From NCBI RefSeq assembly GCF_947623445.1, contig NC_135240.1:13578001-13642000 (forward strand): a stretch of DNA of 64,000 nucleotides, given 5' to 3'. Of this stretch, positions 37,506-50,239 are shown piece by piece (within the stretch, counting starts at the first letter, position 1; every line of letters starts with the position of its first letter). The notes beneath the pieces are model-generated. The model did not search any database. It was not told the origin of the DNA and saw only the letters and a program-made list of their open reading frames with translations. The DNA is from Clavelina lepadiformis. Its lineage: Eukaryota > Chordata > Ascidiacea > Aplousobranchia > Clavelinidae. The position numbers were made by a program, and so were the translations under genes.

Positions 37506-37680
37506 TGTAGCGGAGTTGGTCTTCGCCTGCCGCTGGCTGCTTACAAACAAAAAGATGTGGCCGACTCACACATCAATAGTTGTAAGCAGTTGTGCATTTG
37601 TAAAGTGATCTGTCGAAGTAACTTATCTTTTGTGGTAGGCTACCAATTATTATAGCTGTAGCGACAAGCGGGGCGCTACA
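37506..37680 (-). repeat. 5' LTR of the short LTR element
   Basis: 175 bp, TG...CA ended; the better-kept copy. Aligns throughout with 37134-37300, sharing for example ACTTATCTTTTGTG and the GGCGCTACA end. Confidence 0.7.
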
Positions 37681-37996
37681 GAAGTTATGCACGAAGCAGG
37701 TCAGTCTGGGTTACTCTGGTTTCGTTTAATTTTAATATGAACGGATTCTGGGTTTGTTGGCCGTGCTTCCATGGTTGTAACACCACTGTAATTAACGAAT
37801 TGCACGATTTAAGCTGTCAGGACTTTGCCGCCTTTTCCCGTTCGTTGATTGTCTGTGAGCGTACTTCTTGTTTGAATATTCTACATTGAGGTTGGCACAA
37901 TACTTTTCGCTCTCCACAGTCAATGGCGAAAAATGAACAATAAAATATAAATAATTATCGAGGTGCCTCGGTGGTTCTAGTTAGAACTAAAGAACC

Positions 37997-38023
37997 AAGA
38001 AGAAGAAGAAGAAGAAGAAGAAA
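37997..38023. repeat. AAG trinucleotide microsatellite
   Basis: About eight to nine AAG units in a row. Confidence 0.9.
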
Positions 38024-38367
38024 ACTCAAAACATTAACTCCTAAACTGATGTTTAGCTGAAGATCAACGTTAAATTCTACTGCATCAGGAATCAGCGCTT
38101 CAAATATGCTCAGTATACTTCAGGTCATCAAATAATCTATCCTGGTACACAACGTTTCTCGCGAGTTGAAGTGAACAGATCTTTACGTCGCATTTGCGCG
38201 TTCGTCACATTGGCGACTTGGGAGCGGAGTAGTATTGCCCCTGATGAGTGGTCAGCAAAGATTGAAACGCAATGGAGAGTGAAGATAACGAATAATGGAA
38301 TGACATGTGTGAAACATGGTAAATTACTTTTTGAAATGCACCTAAGATGAACGTGTTCCCTACATGG

Positions 38368-39323
38368 AGGGGAGACCGGGGTTAGTTGGAAAAAATTTTA
38401 GGAAAATTTAAACCACCAAAATTCAGAATGATCTTCGAAACCTTTATCAGGTCTGGCATAATGACTACGATCATCTACAACTTATTACAAAAGACTGACC
38501 AGAAATTGTTACAGGTTTACGCACAAACTTTAATTTTTCACATCTCAGTCACGTGTTTCAACTAACCCCGAAGCCGGGGCTTGTTGTAAAACCGCACGGG
38601 GTTAGTTGAACATACATCGATTTGTGATATACAGTATTCAAAAGTGTCTGTTCTTTGAATGTCAATCAATCTATTGTGGATTTTAGCCCGACTAGTCAAC
38701 AGGGAAGACAAATTTCTGCTGACAGCGTTTCGTTGATCCGCGTAGATCCACGTTGAGTTTTGCGTTTATACTCGCGCATACTTTTAATTATAAAGTGTAG
38801 CTATTTATCGATCTGTATCAAATAACAAGTTCCAACTTAACTGTACGAGGCTGTATAAGTAAAAAATATGAATTCCATCAAGCATTAATAAAAGAAATTT
38901 TTACTCATATGATTTTACATATTCCAACTCCATTCAAATTTTTCCAACTAACCCCGTATACACATGGGAGAGAAAACTTACTTTTTATGTAGCCACTAAA
39001 CCAGGTAATTTAATTGCCTCTGTCCTTTCTGGTACCATGGCATCTACGGTCAATATAGACTAATGAACTTTCACTTATCTCTCTAGAGCACTATGTTACA
39101 CTATATTTACCAACAAGCTCGAATTTTAGTTCAAAGTGTAAAAAACAGAAAAACGTGTACCACTCTTATGCTTCTGCTCTGAGACCAATAAAATTAATAT
39201 GGCGAATAGTTAACATAGTTGTCAATCACTAAGGGGCAGTAAAGATTTACAAAGATGTTCGGGGAGTACTAAAACAGCTATGTTTCAACTAACCCCGCTT
39301 TCCAACTAGCCCCGGTCTCCCCT
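38368..39323. mobile_element. 956-bp DNA transposon with inverted ends and an iterated internal motif
   Basis: The left end AGGGGAGACCGGGGTTAGTT is matched in inverted orientation by the right end CCAACTAGCCCCGGTCTCCC. The core GGGGTTAGTTGAAA, or its complement, recurs inside near 38560, 38597, 38944 and 39283, so the element has subterminal and internal repeats like those bound by some transposases. Flanks share TACAT (38361-38365 and 39323-39327), possibly part of a target duplication, though the exact end is unclear. No transposase ORF is present, so it is non-autonomous. Confidence 0.7.
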
Positions 39324-40643
39324 ACATATTTGAGAAGATAAACGTATATATGAGAAACGCTCCAACCTGCAGTGAAGTCACATATTTGGGAAAAAACAGA
39401 CTTCACAAAGTTTATGACACGTATGCTTTGGATGTAGTATTTTTCCTGCGATATCGTTGCATAGCATCATTGTATGGCTTCTACTGTGAAACGACTTTAA
39501 ATAACTGAAATCGTTGTATGTAAATGCAGTTATCCAGATGGCTTAATATTCAGAAAATATTTTAACAGTAATTGTATCATTTAAACACAAACTTTAAATG
39601 TTTTCTATAGTGAAGTAAGCCACAAACAACTACGTAGTGAACATTTTAAGTTATTATTCATGGTTTTACTGCTTTAAGCGGGTAGACTCTACGAATTTGC
39701 CTAACAGTCGATTTTAAGATATCAGATGAATCAAAACGATGACAATTTCTATGCAGTTCAAAGTTCAAACCTTTAAAAGAAGTATTTTCGTTAAAATATC
39801 AACTATTTTTATAAAATAGTGCACGTAACTCGTCACAAGGACCAGTTTAAAAAATATGTAATAAAATACATTTAATTTTAATAAATGCGTGGGGACAATT
39901 ATAGTCTATTTGCTTCGACTTCTGCTGACACTGTAAAAATGTACTTATTTCTGCCTTTCTGAACCTCATCTCAGCTTTTTACCAAATATGGTGATCAAGA
40001 ACGACTACCATTGATGCATTGAATTCATATGTTTGCTAAACATTTCGTTCTCAGACGCATCAATATCTGAACATGCAGTAGTAAAGGCGACTTCAATTTT
40101 CTAATACAATCATCTTGCAAGCAGTTAAAAAGGGCGAAGGAAATTAATTTTATTTTATCCAACATTATAAAAACACATTAAATAAAGCTTGCAAATTAAG
40201 ATTTCAAATAAAATTTGAAAGATATGAAGGCAGTTGTAAGTATCAAAAAAGGCAGCATCCGAAATAAAACTACAAATTAAAGGTAATGTCGATTGTGGCA
40301 GTGCCAGAGACATCGCAATATTTACTTTTGTATGGTAGGAAAATTCCAAACGAAAAAATCGTATCAATCAATTATTCTGCTAACAAACGATTGTGTGAAG
40401 CAACAAATAAAAGTGTTGGCAAAAGTGCACGAAACACACACAACAAAACATAAGTAGTTAATGAAATACAAGCAAATACAGATAAACATAATTAAATTGC
40501 TGTGGTTTCCTCCTAGCATTAAAACTCATAAGCAATGAGCATACGTTACTTAGACGTACTTCCTTAAACCAAACCCTTAAACCCTTATCAAGCCTCCCAA
40601 AACAGCTTATAGGTCAAAAAAGTTTTCAGGGAATAGCTACTGC
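39324..40643. other. Intergenic DNA and E2F 3' flank
   Basis: No exon recognised. It probably contains the 3' UTR of the E2F gene. Confidence 0.5.
40149..40154 (-). terminator. Candidate poly(A) signal of the E2F gene
   Basis: AATAAA on the minus strand about 490 nt after the E2F stop codon. Position is the only support. Confidence 0.3.
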
Positions 40644-43600
40644 TTAGGAAGACAATTTGGAAACACTTTCTGAGTTGGGCAAAGCTGTTGCGGTGATATC
40701 AAACAACTCTGCAATACCTTCGCTGTCATCCAGACTGAATAAATAATCATCTGGATTCATGGTGGGCGAGAGAGCTATGAATGACTCAGAATCTTCATCA
40801 ACAAAAGCAGAGTCAGCTTCCATCTCACCTTCATGAAGTTGATCATCTGTTTGAAAGAGAAGGGGTTGGGTTGATTCCATTGAAGGAGAAATATTTTGAT
40901 CTTCAATAAGTGGGGATTGATATCGACGTCGGCCTGAGGGCGACTTTTCTTTTGGCATTTCTAATAAAGAATATTTTAGTGATGCTGTAAGAAATGTCAA
41001 GACGCTGTTACTAATAATAATATAGTAGGCATATGTAGTTCACATTTTAGTCAAAATAATACCGCAAATTCCTCTGTATGCAACCTTAATATTAGATACA
41101 GTATAAATATTTTACTTTTCATAGACGGAGAACTTTCTATAGTGGAGTCTGAAAAGCAATCTTCAGATGAAGATGGTAAAGACATATTTTTGGACGGTGA
41201 GGCAACATCCTGAGGATCAGGACAAAGAAAAACATCTATTTCACCTTTCGTGCTTTTCAGGAGCATTTGGATTTTCTGCAAAATGCAAATGATGCAGCTC
41301 AGCATCACATGAATAAAATGTCATGGTACTAACACATATTTTCAGCATATTATGGAAACAAATAAAGTTTTGAAGTAAATGATTGAAGAACAATTTACCT
41401 CTCCCGGGTCAGGCACTTCAAGCTTAGTATCCTGAGGAGCTTTAATACAAATGACAATTTGGTCCTTGAAGCTCTTAATACTGCGAATGTCTTGGTAAGT
41501 CACATATGAATGCGTAAATGACAAATCAAAAATTAAGGAATGGAAACAATGTTCAATGCATCAGCTTCAAAAGATTTTCTAGCACCAATGAAATAATACA
41601 AGTTTGAACTTAAAACAAGTCGAAAACAAACAGGGATAGCAAGGCATGCATCCATATTTGTAATACTAACAATGGTTTAGAAATATAAACGTTTTCTAGT
41701 AAAAAGGATATTTCGAATTTGATTCTGACAATCGTTCCAATTCGATCTGTCGTTGTTTGATCAACATGTCCAATTCTTCTTCTTTTTCTCTCAACTTTCG
41801 AACATCTGACTTATATTCTAAAATCTCATTTTCACTGTGTGGTTCATCACCTGTTTTTGCAGCACTGAACATGCAGATTCAAAAGAATAAATTATCATTA
41901 AGAAACCACCACAGAACATAACGAAGTCTTTCAGTGACTAGAAGATTGTTTGTTGACATTGGTTAATGCTTAGAAATAAAAATTAATTTAATTAAACAGC
42001 ATCCTAGCAAAGATTCAACTAAAAATACAGAAACAAACATACTTACACCCATTGGACATTGTTTTTGGATCGTTTTTCTATGAGCTTGATTCCCTCAAGC
42101 ACATTAGTTATGTCATAAATACGACGTTTTTGAACTGACAATCTCTCAGCTGCCTGGTTTAAATCTAATATACCATCTTCAGCTTCATACATCAGTTGAA
42201 TAAATCTGGTAACAAAACAACATGAAAATTTGCAGAAAAGTTAAAAGGAAAATGTAGTAAAATCTTGTAAAACTTTCCCTTACCTTTTTGTTAGTAACCC
42301 CAAAGACGTGTCATATCTTGACTTCTCACCCGGTGAACGCTGAACAGAACTATTTGAACTGGTTCGCGGCCTTTTTCTAATTGGAACATTTGTGCTGAGA
42401 GCTCTTTTATCTTGCCTGACACCAACCTTTATCATTGGTTTGAAAGAAACAGGCTGTGAAATACATTATATAACAGTCACTTTAAAGTAAATAGTCGGTG
42501 TCCAGTGCCTGCACCATATGAACAGCCTTGTGTCGGAGAAACATTGATAAGTTTGTTTGTCGCCACAACTTCATAAAGGGTTACAGATGACATTACGTAG
42601 GTAATGCACTATATTTGCTCATACAAAATGCAAAAAACAAATCAAAATATTCGCATAAGAAACAACACAAACATGCTCTATGATTAGGAGATGAGTGTTG
42701 GAATCATCTCTAAGTCATACGAACACTCTATTAACATCTCAATTCAAAAATACATATTGTGATACCATATCATTTTTAAAACTTACTAAGGTATATATAT
42801 TTTTCCAAAGCTAGGAAAGTAGCCAATTTTCTTTAGCGGTTAGCTGGTGGTTAACTGCCAGAGTCTCTTATTTTCATGCCAAATTGTTAATCACAGGCAA
42901 AACTGGTGTTTATTATTTAAGAAAGATGATGATAAGGGTTGTATTAGCTGCTTATGTCACGCTAGACTACAAAGTTTTATCAGGAAAACTAAGTATGAAG
43001 CATTAAAATGATTAACAGAGTAGCAAATTTCCTTGAACCAATGGATTACCAAAAATTTTGCTCCAAGTTCTCTCCTCTATGTACGTTTTCGGCTAATGGC
43101 TAACAAAATCTTTAGTAGCTAAGAGCTCTTAGCCGTTACCGGCTATTGGCCGGCCAAACTTTCTCAGCCTTAATTGATTCCCTTGTATTTTAAAACGAAC
43201 TTTACATACTTAAACAAAATATTCAGTAAAAATATCAAACATAACCTGATTTGCAAAAAGTAGCCTAAAGTTGACCTGACAGACCTGACTGACCTGACCT
43301 GACAGTTTGCAGATATATCAATTGGCTAAGAAACATGATAAATATGGAGTGTAGAATTGTGTAAACCGCAACAGAAAAACTATATAACAAACTGATAACT
43401 TTCAGCAAAAATTACCTAGCACATTTTTAGCGAATCTAATGTGCTAATTTAATAACTGAAATCATTATCTGAAATATAGAATCAACAACCATCTTAAAAA
43501 TTTAAGGTAACAACTCAAATATAAATGTGAAATATAATAACTACTTCCCTGCCAAAATCACCAACTCAAATCTAATGACAAAATACCTCACACAACATTT

Positions 43601-46536
43601 TCATATTTAATTCTTAATTAAGTATAATACCTTGTTAAAGCCTTGCAATATAGCCGGTGCTTGATGTAATTCTTGATCAGTTAAAGATGAGAAAATTTCA
43701 CTCTGCATAAAAATATTACACTTATCACCAAATATTTTGAAATTTACACCAAATCAGGAACATCATGGAAATGATATATAATACAGGCAGGCCTCGCTTA
43801 TCTGTACACCAAAAACTGAAATCCCCGCCATCCAACAGGAAATTGCTGGAAACAGACTTCTTCCCATGGATTTTATTTTTACCTCTTTAATCTGGAAACC
43901 TTGCTGTTCAACTTGACACAGAAGTTTAAAAGTAACGAATATGCCAAATCAAAAGCAAAAGCATCCACTAATCCAGATTTTAATGCGGGTATTTTTATGT
44001 CTTAATCCAGTAAATGACATATCATCCCTATGCCCAACCATGCGAGGAGAATTAAATCTGATGCATGTGCTCTGTACTCTGTGAACAAGAAGTATGCAAA
44101 AGATACTTGCTATGTTCATCAACAAAGCAGATGAAATGGATGACGACAACGTTTCTGATATAATCAAAGAAGTGCCTAAGTCATATGTAGAGGCGCAATA
44201 TCATCATTGTCCTCAGTGATATGAATGCATCCATCGTCATGTGAGCCAGATGTTCATCGGAAAAGACACAAGTCGAGCAGTCAATCGGTCATGCTGTGAG
44301 CCATAGCTCATAAGCCATGTACTGTGGAGGACACAACAGACGGGAACAATCAGATACGACATGGTCTACATCTTTCTCTTCCAGGCCACCATTCAAAAAC
44401 CACTGATTTTGTCACTGCCATTGGTACTAAATTGAGCAGATAAGCCCAATGCTAAATCATGGGCAATAAGCTGAACGAAGAACACACTAGGCAGCGAAAG
44501 TCCACTGAGATGAGAGTAGGCATCAGTGATGAAACTATGAAGTCTTACAGGACTTGCCACTCTGCATTTTATTTATGGTGCACCGAACAATCCACACTGG
44601 TGCCTAAGTTCTTGGTATGTTTTAACAGTTGCAGTACGGCTGGGACAAATGGGGGTCTGATTTCAGTCCTCTGGCTTGCCGAGATTGTTGAGGCGAAAAG
44701 TGGAGCAGAGCTGTTGAACAAAAAGTAGCAGCCTCAGCAACCAGAGTTTCCAATTTCGGCCAAGTTTCAAAACCCGGGATTCGGGTAACCGTGTTAAAAA
44801 ATGTAAAGGCCCGTTTTTTTTCAGGATTTGAAAACAAGATCTTTTACAATAACAAACCCAATATTATTGTAAAAATCACTACTATATGTATATTCACTTT
44901 GTCTTTTATTAATGAATTAGTAACTAAGCATTTATTTTTATAGAATAGTTTTCATGGATTCTTGCAGTACTGACAAATGAAAATTAAAGCGTTGAGAATT
45001 TCAGCATTCAATCTGTTTCTGATTTCGTGACAAACAGACTCATGCTAAAAAGCCCTATCTGGCTCCACTAATGAGGGTTAGAATGTAAGGAAACCAATAA
45101 TCAATTTTTTAATCTTAAATAGCGAAAAACTTGTCATGATTAATTCATCCTGATTGACACAAAAAATTTGGAACTAAACCGAGCAGGGCTGGAAAGGGTC
45201 AACAGAAGGTCAAACAAAGCAAAGGCTTTTCCCTGTATTGTCATGTCATTCGTTACTATAGTCATATAAATTTGATTAGCGTAGGCTAATGCAGTCCTTT
45301 TTCTTCTTTGCCAGAAAAAAAACTTTGATCTGTCATTAAATAAAAAACCCAGGTCTTCACTTTCTAAAACCCAGTTGCAAAATAATAGCAAACAAATTGG
45401 TTTTAATTTGGGGAAACTTGAGTTGGAAATGCTACCAGCGAGTTATTTAAACAGCTCGAGGTGTGTTTCCTGCACAGTGACTCAAGATGTCAGTGATATG
45501 TGACACCGTTTTGGTTTTGCTGAGCTTCTCCATTTCGGGAGACAAAGTAATAAAACAGTCATTGTCTTCGCAAAGCGTCCTCTCCACTATTTCCATTACC
45601 TATCTGTGTATGCAATCGCAGGTTGCCATATACTAATCAAAGACATCATCATCACTAAATGTTTCACAGAGCTTGAACAAGCTGAGGCCTTCCTAAGGCT
45701 GTTCTCAAGCAATTTTAAAGTTTCAAAAAGCTTTCTGTTGCTACTCCAATGCCTAGGTTAAATAATTCAACTTTTTTGAAATTTATTGAGCTGTTACTTT
45801 CTTTTTGTGAACTTACAACGTGAATTTTGGATAGTATGATCAGGTGCTTCAAACAATACACACGTGCTAAAGGGTACAGAAAAAGCTGCTTTTTCTTGAA
45901 CAATGAACATTTCTATTGAAATGAGTATATATGTTATAAGTTTGTATGGGGGTGTCCTTAGATTTTGTAAAGTATTTTCGTAAAATTTTCTAGCGAATGG
46001 TTAGTGTGTCCTCTATGTTAACTGATATTATATATACATCTATCAAATTAACTATCCCATATTCCCATGTTTATATGAGCACAATGCACATACAACTGAT
46101 AGAAATGGCAAAAACTTTTTGCAAAGAGACATTATAAAATGCTAACCTTGCCAAAGAAAAATATCACTTACTTGAGTTGAAAAAGTGTTCGGCATTGTAT
46201 TGTCCAGAACAACTGGCATACTTGCCATATCAATAACCTCAGTGTTCCCAGTTAACCATTGCATGTCACCTTTATTTTCTATGGCAGAAACTAAATCTTG
46301 TGGTAGCAAACTAAAACATATAAAAATCGAAATGTTAAACTCATACTTACTGCAGCTAGCATACTCGTTCAAAATTGCAATGAAATATTTGAGTTTGAAA
46401 AAAGTACACACATTACATACTTTGTCACAAGAGTATTGTTGGTGGGCATGGCTGGAGATATGGATGCCAAGTTATTAGTAAAATTTTCCCGTGCTGTTGT
46501 TGTAGAAAATACTCTGTCACTTTGTGAATTCATCAT
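40644..46536 (-). CDS. E2F: E2F transcription factor, activator class (E2F1/2/3 type), nine coding exons
   Basis: Nuclear factor that pairs with DP, binds TTTSSCGC sites and drives S-phase genes until restrained by Rb. Exons on the minus strand: 46421-46536, 46172-46310, 43631-43702, 42284-42453, 42047-42205, 41712-41864, 41399-41513, 41116-41275 and 40644-40960; phases match throughout, 466 aa. Landmarks: KRALS, a possible cyclin-binding RxL, and RKRPR, a basic NLS (about 120-140); winged-helix DNA-binding domain (about 152-220) with [20 protein letters not shown]; coiled-coil dimer region (about 235-268, [20 protein letters not shown]); marked box (about 271-340) with [13 protein letters not shown] and [11 protein letters not shown]; Rb-binding activation segment at 432-449, [18 protein letters not shown]. 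The Rb motif rules out E2F6/7/8; a long N-terminus argues against E2F4/5. The intron between residues 269 and 270 is AT-AC. The start is the first of two adjacent ATGs; a 5' UTR exon lies near 50.1 kb. Confidence 0.95.
41514..41711 (-). other. U12-type AT-AC intron in the E2F gene
   Basis: The exon ends TCGAA and the intron starts ATATCCTTTTT, the U12 donor consensus. Near its 3' end TTCCTTAAT matches the U12 branch site, about 20 nt before a terminal AC (ATTTAC|GCATTC). No GT or AG splice choice restores the conserved reading frame across this point, while AT-AC gives [16 protein letters not shown]2F genes in vertebrates are known to carry U12 introns. Confidence 0.85.
43703..46171 (-). other. 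E2F intron with transposon-like pieces
   Basis: 2.5 kb without an E2F exon. Around 43784 the plus strand has CAGGCAGGCCTCGCTTATCT after TA, which resembles the ends of pogo/Tigger-type elements; the matching right end was not found. Open frames at 44459-44728 and nearby are broken and unrecognised. Confidence 0.35.
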
Positions 46537-49500
46537 AATTCAACAAACTTGCATTAACATCTGTAAATTAATAACAAAACACAATTCAATAGCATAATAT
46601 AATTAATCAACTAGAAAAGTTTCAATGGGTGTTGATTGTCTGAGGAAAAGACATAATACATAAACTGAAAAACAAGTCATATTTTTACACTGCCTTGTTT
46701 TGTAATGCAAAAAGTTTCTTTTAAACACATTGAATCTTATGAGTTTAATGATTCAATGGTATCACTTTAAATTAATACAAAGATGAAAAAATTGGTTCTC
46801 AACTCAAAAAAGGGTGGTCATGATTAATGGAGTAAGATTCTTAAGTCACACTGTATTAAGTTAAATTTGTTAAGCAATTTATATGACGAAACGCAACGCA
46901 TGTCAGTTAAGAAAAGTATTAGTGCTATCCTCGTCACTTCATTTCTCTTGTTGAATACTTATTATGTAACAATGAGCATGTTACATATGCTAGTCGTTTG
47001 TCACAAAATGACAGCAAGCTGCCAACTGAAAAAGATCCTTGTAGGCATAGACCACACCGTTGACAAGACAATGTAGTTTACGAACTACTACATGAGAACT
47101 TCATATTTGTTATGTATTACCATGGTGTTTGTTTTAGCTACAACGGCTTTCATGAGTGTTCTCATGAAAGATGCTTGGCTTCTACTGTCAACCACCAGTA
47201 TACTTCTTATTCCTGTTTTTTGCCCATTGCGTTCTCATCAAGGTTACTTGGTGATTGACATGTAAACCACCAACCCCTGGTGTCTTGGGATAACACAAAG
47301 ATTCTCTTCGGCAACCAGACCAAAATTGGAAATTTAAGTAATTGTAATGTGCATGGAACATGATTACATTGCAGTTTGTCGTCATTTTGCAGTTTCCCAT
47401 GTACGTATGGGAAGTTGCATATTCTTCGGTTTGTGAGTGTGGCATGGAAGAAAAAACTGCAGACCATGTTAAATGCAATTGTTTTATATAACATGTTGTG
47501 ATAATGATAGCAAAAAATAATAGCTTGTGAGTTTTTGGAAGATAGCAAGATCAATGGATGCTTGACTTATGCCCAGACATCTAAGCCGAATGGTTGAACA
47601 AACCTGGCTCATAGAAAGAAGAAATAAAGTCACCAATTTGTCCATTGGACAAATGAGCATTGAATCAGTCAAGAGAGAACTGGCGTATGTTTCAGGGTGT
47701 AAGAAGAAAAACTCCACAAAAACGAACTCCATGCAAAGAACCAAAGTCCCGTTTAGGCAGCATAAGGTGAGGGCAAAGTAAGAAAGCCCTGCTTGGCAGA
47801 GGTTGGCTGTGGGAGCAAAGTAAATAATGATCGATTACTTCACTCATGCACTGCCCAATAGTTTGATCAGCTTGATTTAAGTGGCATACATTGACAATGA
47901 TGTCCGACGGGAAGGTTTTGCAGTTTTCAATGAGAACTCGTGTGTGCAAGATGTGAATTTTGGTGGGATGGTGGGCACTAAAGTCTCAATTATTTGTTTA
48001 TTTATTATAAATTGGTACATTGATACCAATTTATGGTACTTATTTGGTAAATAAATGTTGGTTAATAATTTGGTAAATACATGAACATTGAAAAACTGGT
48101 CAGGCAACCAGTTGATGTACGACGGTGTATGGTAGTGATGTATGACTTGGAAGAGTTGAACAAATATGAAGCCCGGTTAGAACTAGAAGCATTTTTGACA
48201 ATCCAAGATCATAGGTTTATATTTTTGCTAGAGTGTATGGCAACCTTCTTGTTCTAAGGTTATCTCACTGGTGTTTTAAAAAATAATCTTTTACCATGCA
48301 ACTGTACGCTACTGGCGTAAATATCAGTTTCCGCCTTATTGGCGTGGCGTGATAACTCACAAGAAAACAAAAATTGCAAGTGCAAGCAAATGGCTTTCCA
48401 GTTCACGTCGCCTCCATTCGACTAAGAATGAAGCTAGGTCTAGGCTAGTTGTGGCGGAAAATAATTAAGAGTTAATGTTGGCGTTACGTAAAAGATAGAC
48501 CCTAATTTTTGGGGCGTAAACTTCCTTGTGCTATAATGCAAGCTTTCGATAAAGGACCACCCAAGAGAGAGAAGTGGACTTTGAATTTACAGCAAGTTAC
48601 CAAGAATTGCAATGTTTTTATAAGGTACAATGTGATGCAAAACAAATACAATAACACAAAAATGATATAAAAACTGCAAACAAGGTAACATAGGTACATG
48701 AAGTAGTGCTTATTAAATGTTAATTATATAATGGACTCACATAGTTAGATAGTGCAATAACCAGTTACGTCACAAAAGCACACTCAAAGCCGAGCGTAAA
48801 CAAAACGTTTTGACATAATGGGATGCCAGCCTGGTCATACCAGGATGGTTGTTCTCCATTAGAGACCGAGAAAAATTGCAGCGACACGGCATTGGGTGAC
48901 TGTTCTTTTAGCTATTGTTAGTAACTGATTACGGTTGCCATTGATAGCAATGATGGATTCGCTCAGATACAGTTGTTTGTAACATGTTAGTGCGAGTGAC
49001 CTTCACCTTACCTGACAGACCTAGCTTATTACCGATCACAAAAAATTTATTTCCAACCATCTCTTGCTTAAACTCACCTCAAACACCCCACACCTTAAGC
49101 TTGGCCTTTTTAATTTATGTTTTGTGAGTTTAACTAATTTTGTGTTTAGTGGTCGTGCTAGCTGTTACCAGCAAGTATTACCTTAGTCATTTTGACTTTC
49201 AAGCATGTTTTCAGTGTTAAGGTTAAGAACACCTGGCTTGAGTTTTTTCATCCCCATTAAGCTTTCGACGAAAAATAAAATGATTGATTGATGTACCGGT
49301 AGGCCTAGGCTTATATTTAAAGCGTGTTTAACTGTTCATTTTTTACTGCATTTCCATTTGATTGTAAAAAATATACTCAAATTCGCATAATCTTAGGTTA
49401 ATCAGTAATGAGTTATCAAAAATTGCCCACAGAAGACAGCATAATGCCATGCTGTTTTCTCGATCTCTACAACTGGGCATGACCGTTCTGGTACGACCAG

Positions 49501-50096
49501 ACGAGTGTATGGCCAGGCTGGCATCAAATATAATGTATTGACCTAACGTAATCATCGTAATGTAAAAACCTAAGTTTCATTTCATGTTTGTGCCTGTTTT
49601 AGGCAACATGGTTAATTTAAAAAGTTTAAACTAGCCTAAGGTTTATGACTGTATGACGATTGAGAAGTAGGCAATAGCTTTTTACAGAAGTCTAGTACAG
49701 AAGTGCACAAGCAGATGACGTCACAATTTGAGTAGCTGGGGCCTAGAATACAAAATCATCCCGTGGTTGTGCACTTCAGCACTAGACCCACTCTTTCTTA
49801 TATAGCAGCACTTGAAATCACTGTTTATGAAACTACCAGTTAGGCCTAGACTTTGACTACAAAATACTCTTACTCAGTTAGGTAAAACCAAATAGAAACC
49901 AATCTATTCGCTCACAGCACAAAATGCACATTTCGGTACCCGTAATGAATAGTAACATAGGCTATAGGTCATAAATACCACATCCTTCCAAGATGTGAGA
50001 AACCTTATGAAACTTAGCCTAATTCCTTTTTGAAGAACTTTACAAGTATGATGCAACTAGGCCTAGGCTACTTAAAAAAAATCATCGAAAACTTAC
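46537..50096 (-). other. E2F 5' UTR and first intron
   Basis: An acceptor (TTTACAG|ATGTTAATGC) lies about 25 nt before the start codon, and the best upstream donor is GAGCC|GTAAGTTTTC at 50096. The roughly 3.5 kb between them holds a LINE fragment near 47.4 kb and no other recognised exon. Confidence 0.5.
47380..47490 (+). mobile_element. LINE fragment, C-terminal zinc-knuckle region, inside an E2F intron
   Basis: The plus strand reads WEVAYSSVCECGMEEKTADH followed by VKCNC and a stop. The C-x-C-G...H...C pattern is the cysteine-histidine motif found at the end of many LINE reverse-transcriptase proteins. The rest of the element cannot be traced. Confidence 0.5.
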
Positions 50097-50200
50097 GGCT
50101 CGGCCTTAACAATCAGTTTCACGCCTATCCGAAATAAACCTCGGGCCACAAAGCACCAACGACTCTCTCACTCCCCACAGTGTAACAACCTGTATCAATA
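50097..50200 (-). other. Candidate non-coding first exon of the E2F gene
   Basis: It ends at a strong donor (GCC|GTAAGT at 50096) and begins close to a pair of E2F sites. The upper limit, meaning the transcription start, is a guess. GC content is higher than in neighbouring DNA. Confidence 0.4.
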
Positions 50201-50208
50201 AAAGCAAG

Positions 50209-50233
50209 CGCGCGAATGATCGAATTTCGCGCG
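50209..50233. promoter_or_regulatory. Inverted pair of E2F binding sites at the E2F promoter
   Basis: CGCGCGAA (50209-50216) and TTCGCGCG (50226-50233) form a perfect 8-bp inverted repeat with a 9-bp spacer. The right site reads TTTCGCGCG, an exact E2F consensus. Vertebrate E2F1 is controlled by paired inverted E2F sites in its own promoter. Confidence 0.6.
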
Positions 50234-50239
50234 AGTAGC

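Larger units (their letters stand above)
37134..37680 (-). mobile_element. Short Ty3/gypsy-type LTR element (CsRn1-like) with a tRNA-Trp primer site
   Basis: Two diverged LTR copies (37506-37680 as 5' LTR and 37134-37300 as 3' LTR, minus-strand sense) flank about 205 bp of internal DNA. The 5' LTR begins TGTAGCGCCCCG and ends CCGCTACA. One base later TGGTGACCCTGACATG (37489-37504, minus strand) is nearly complementary to the 3' end of tRNA-Trp (TGGTGACCCCGACGTG). GAAG at 37130-37133 and 37681-37684 is a 4-bp target duplication. A short gag-like frame starting MMYMQSDADNN follows the primer site. Most of gag and all of pol are gone. Confidence 0.75.

Noticed and set aside
44459..44837. Overlapping open frames in an E2F intron
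   Set aside because: No recognisable family, no splice support; more likely decayed repeat DNA.
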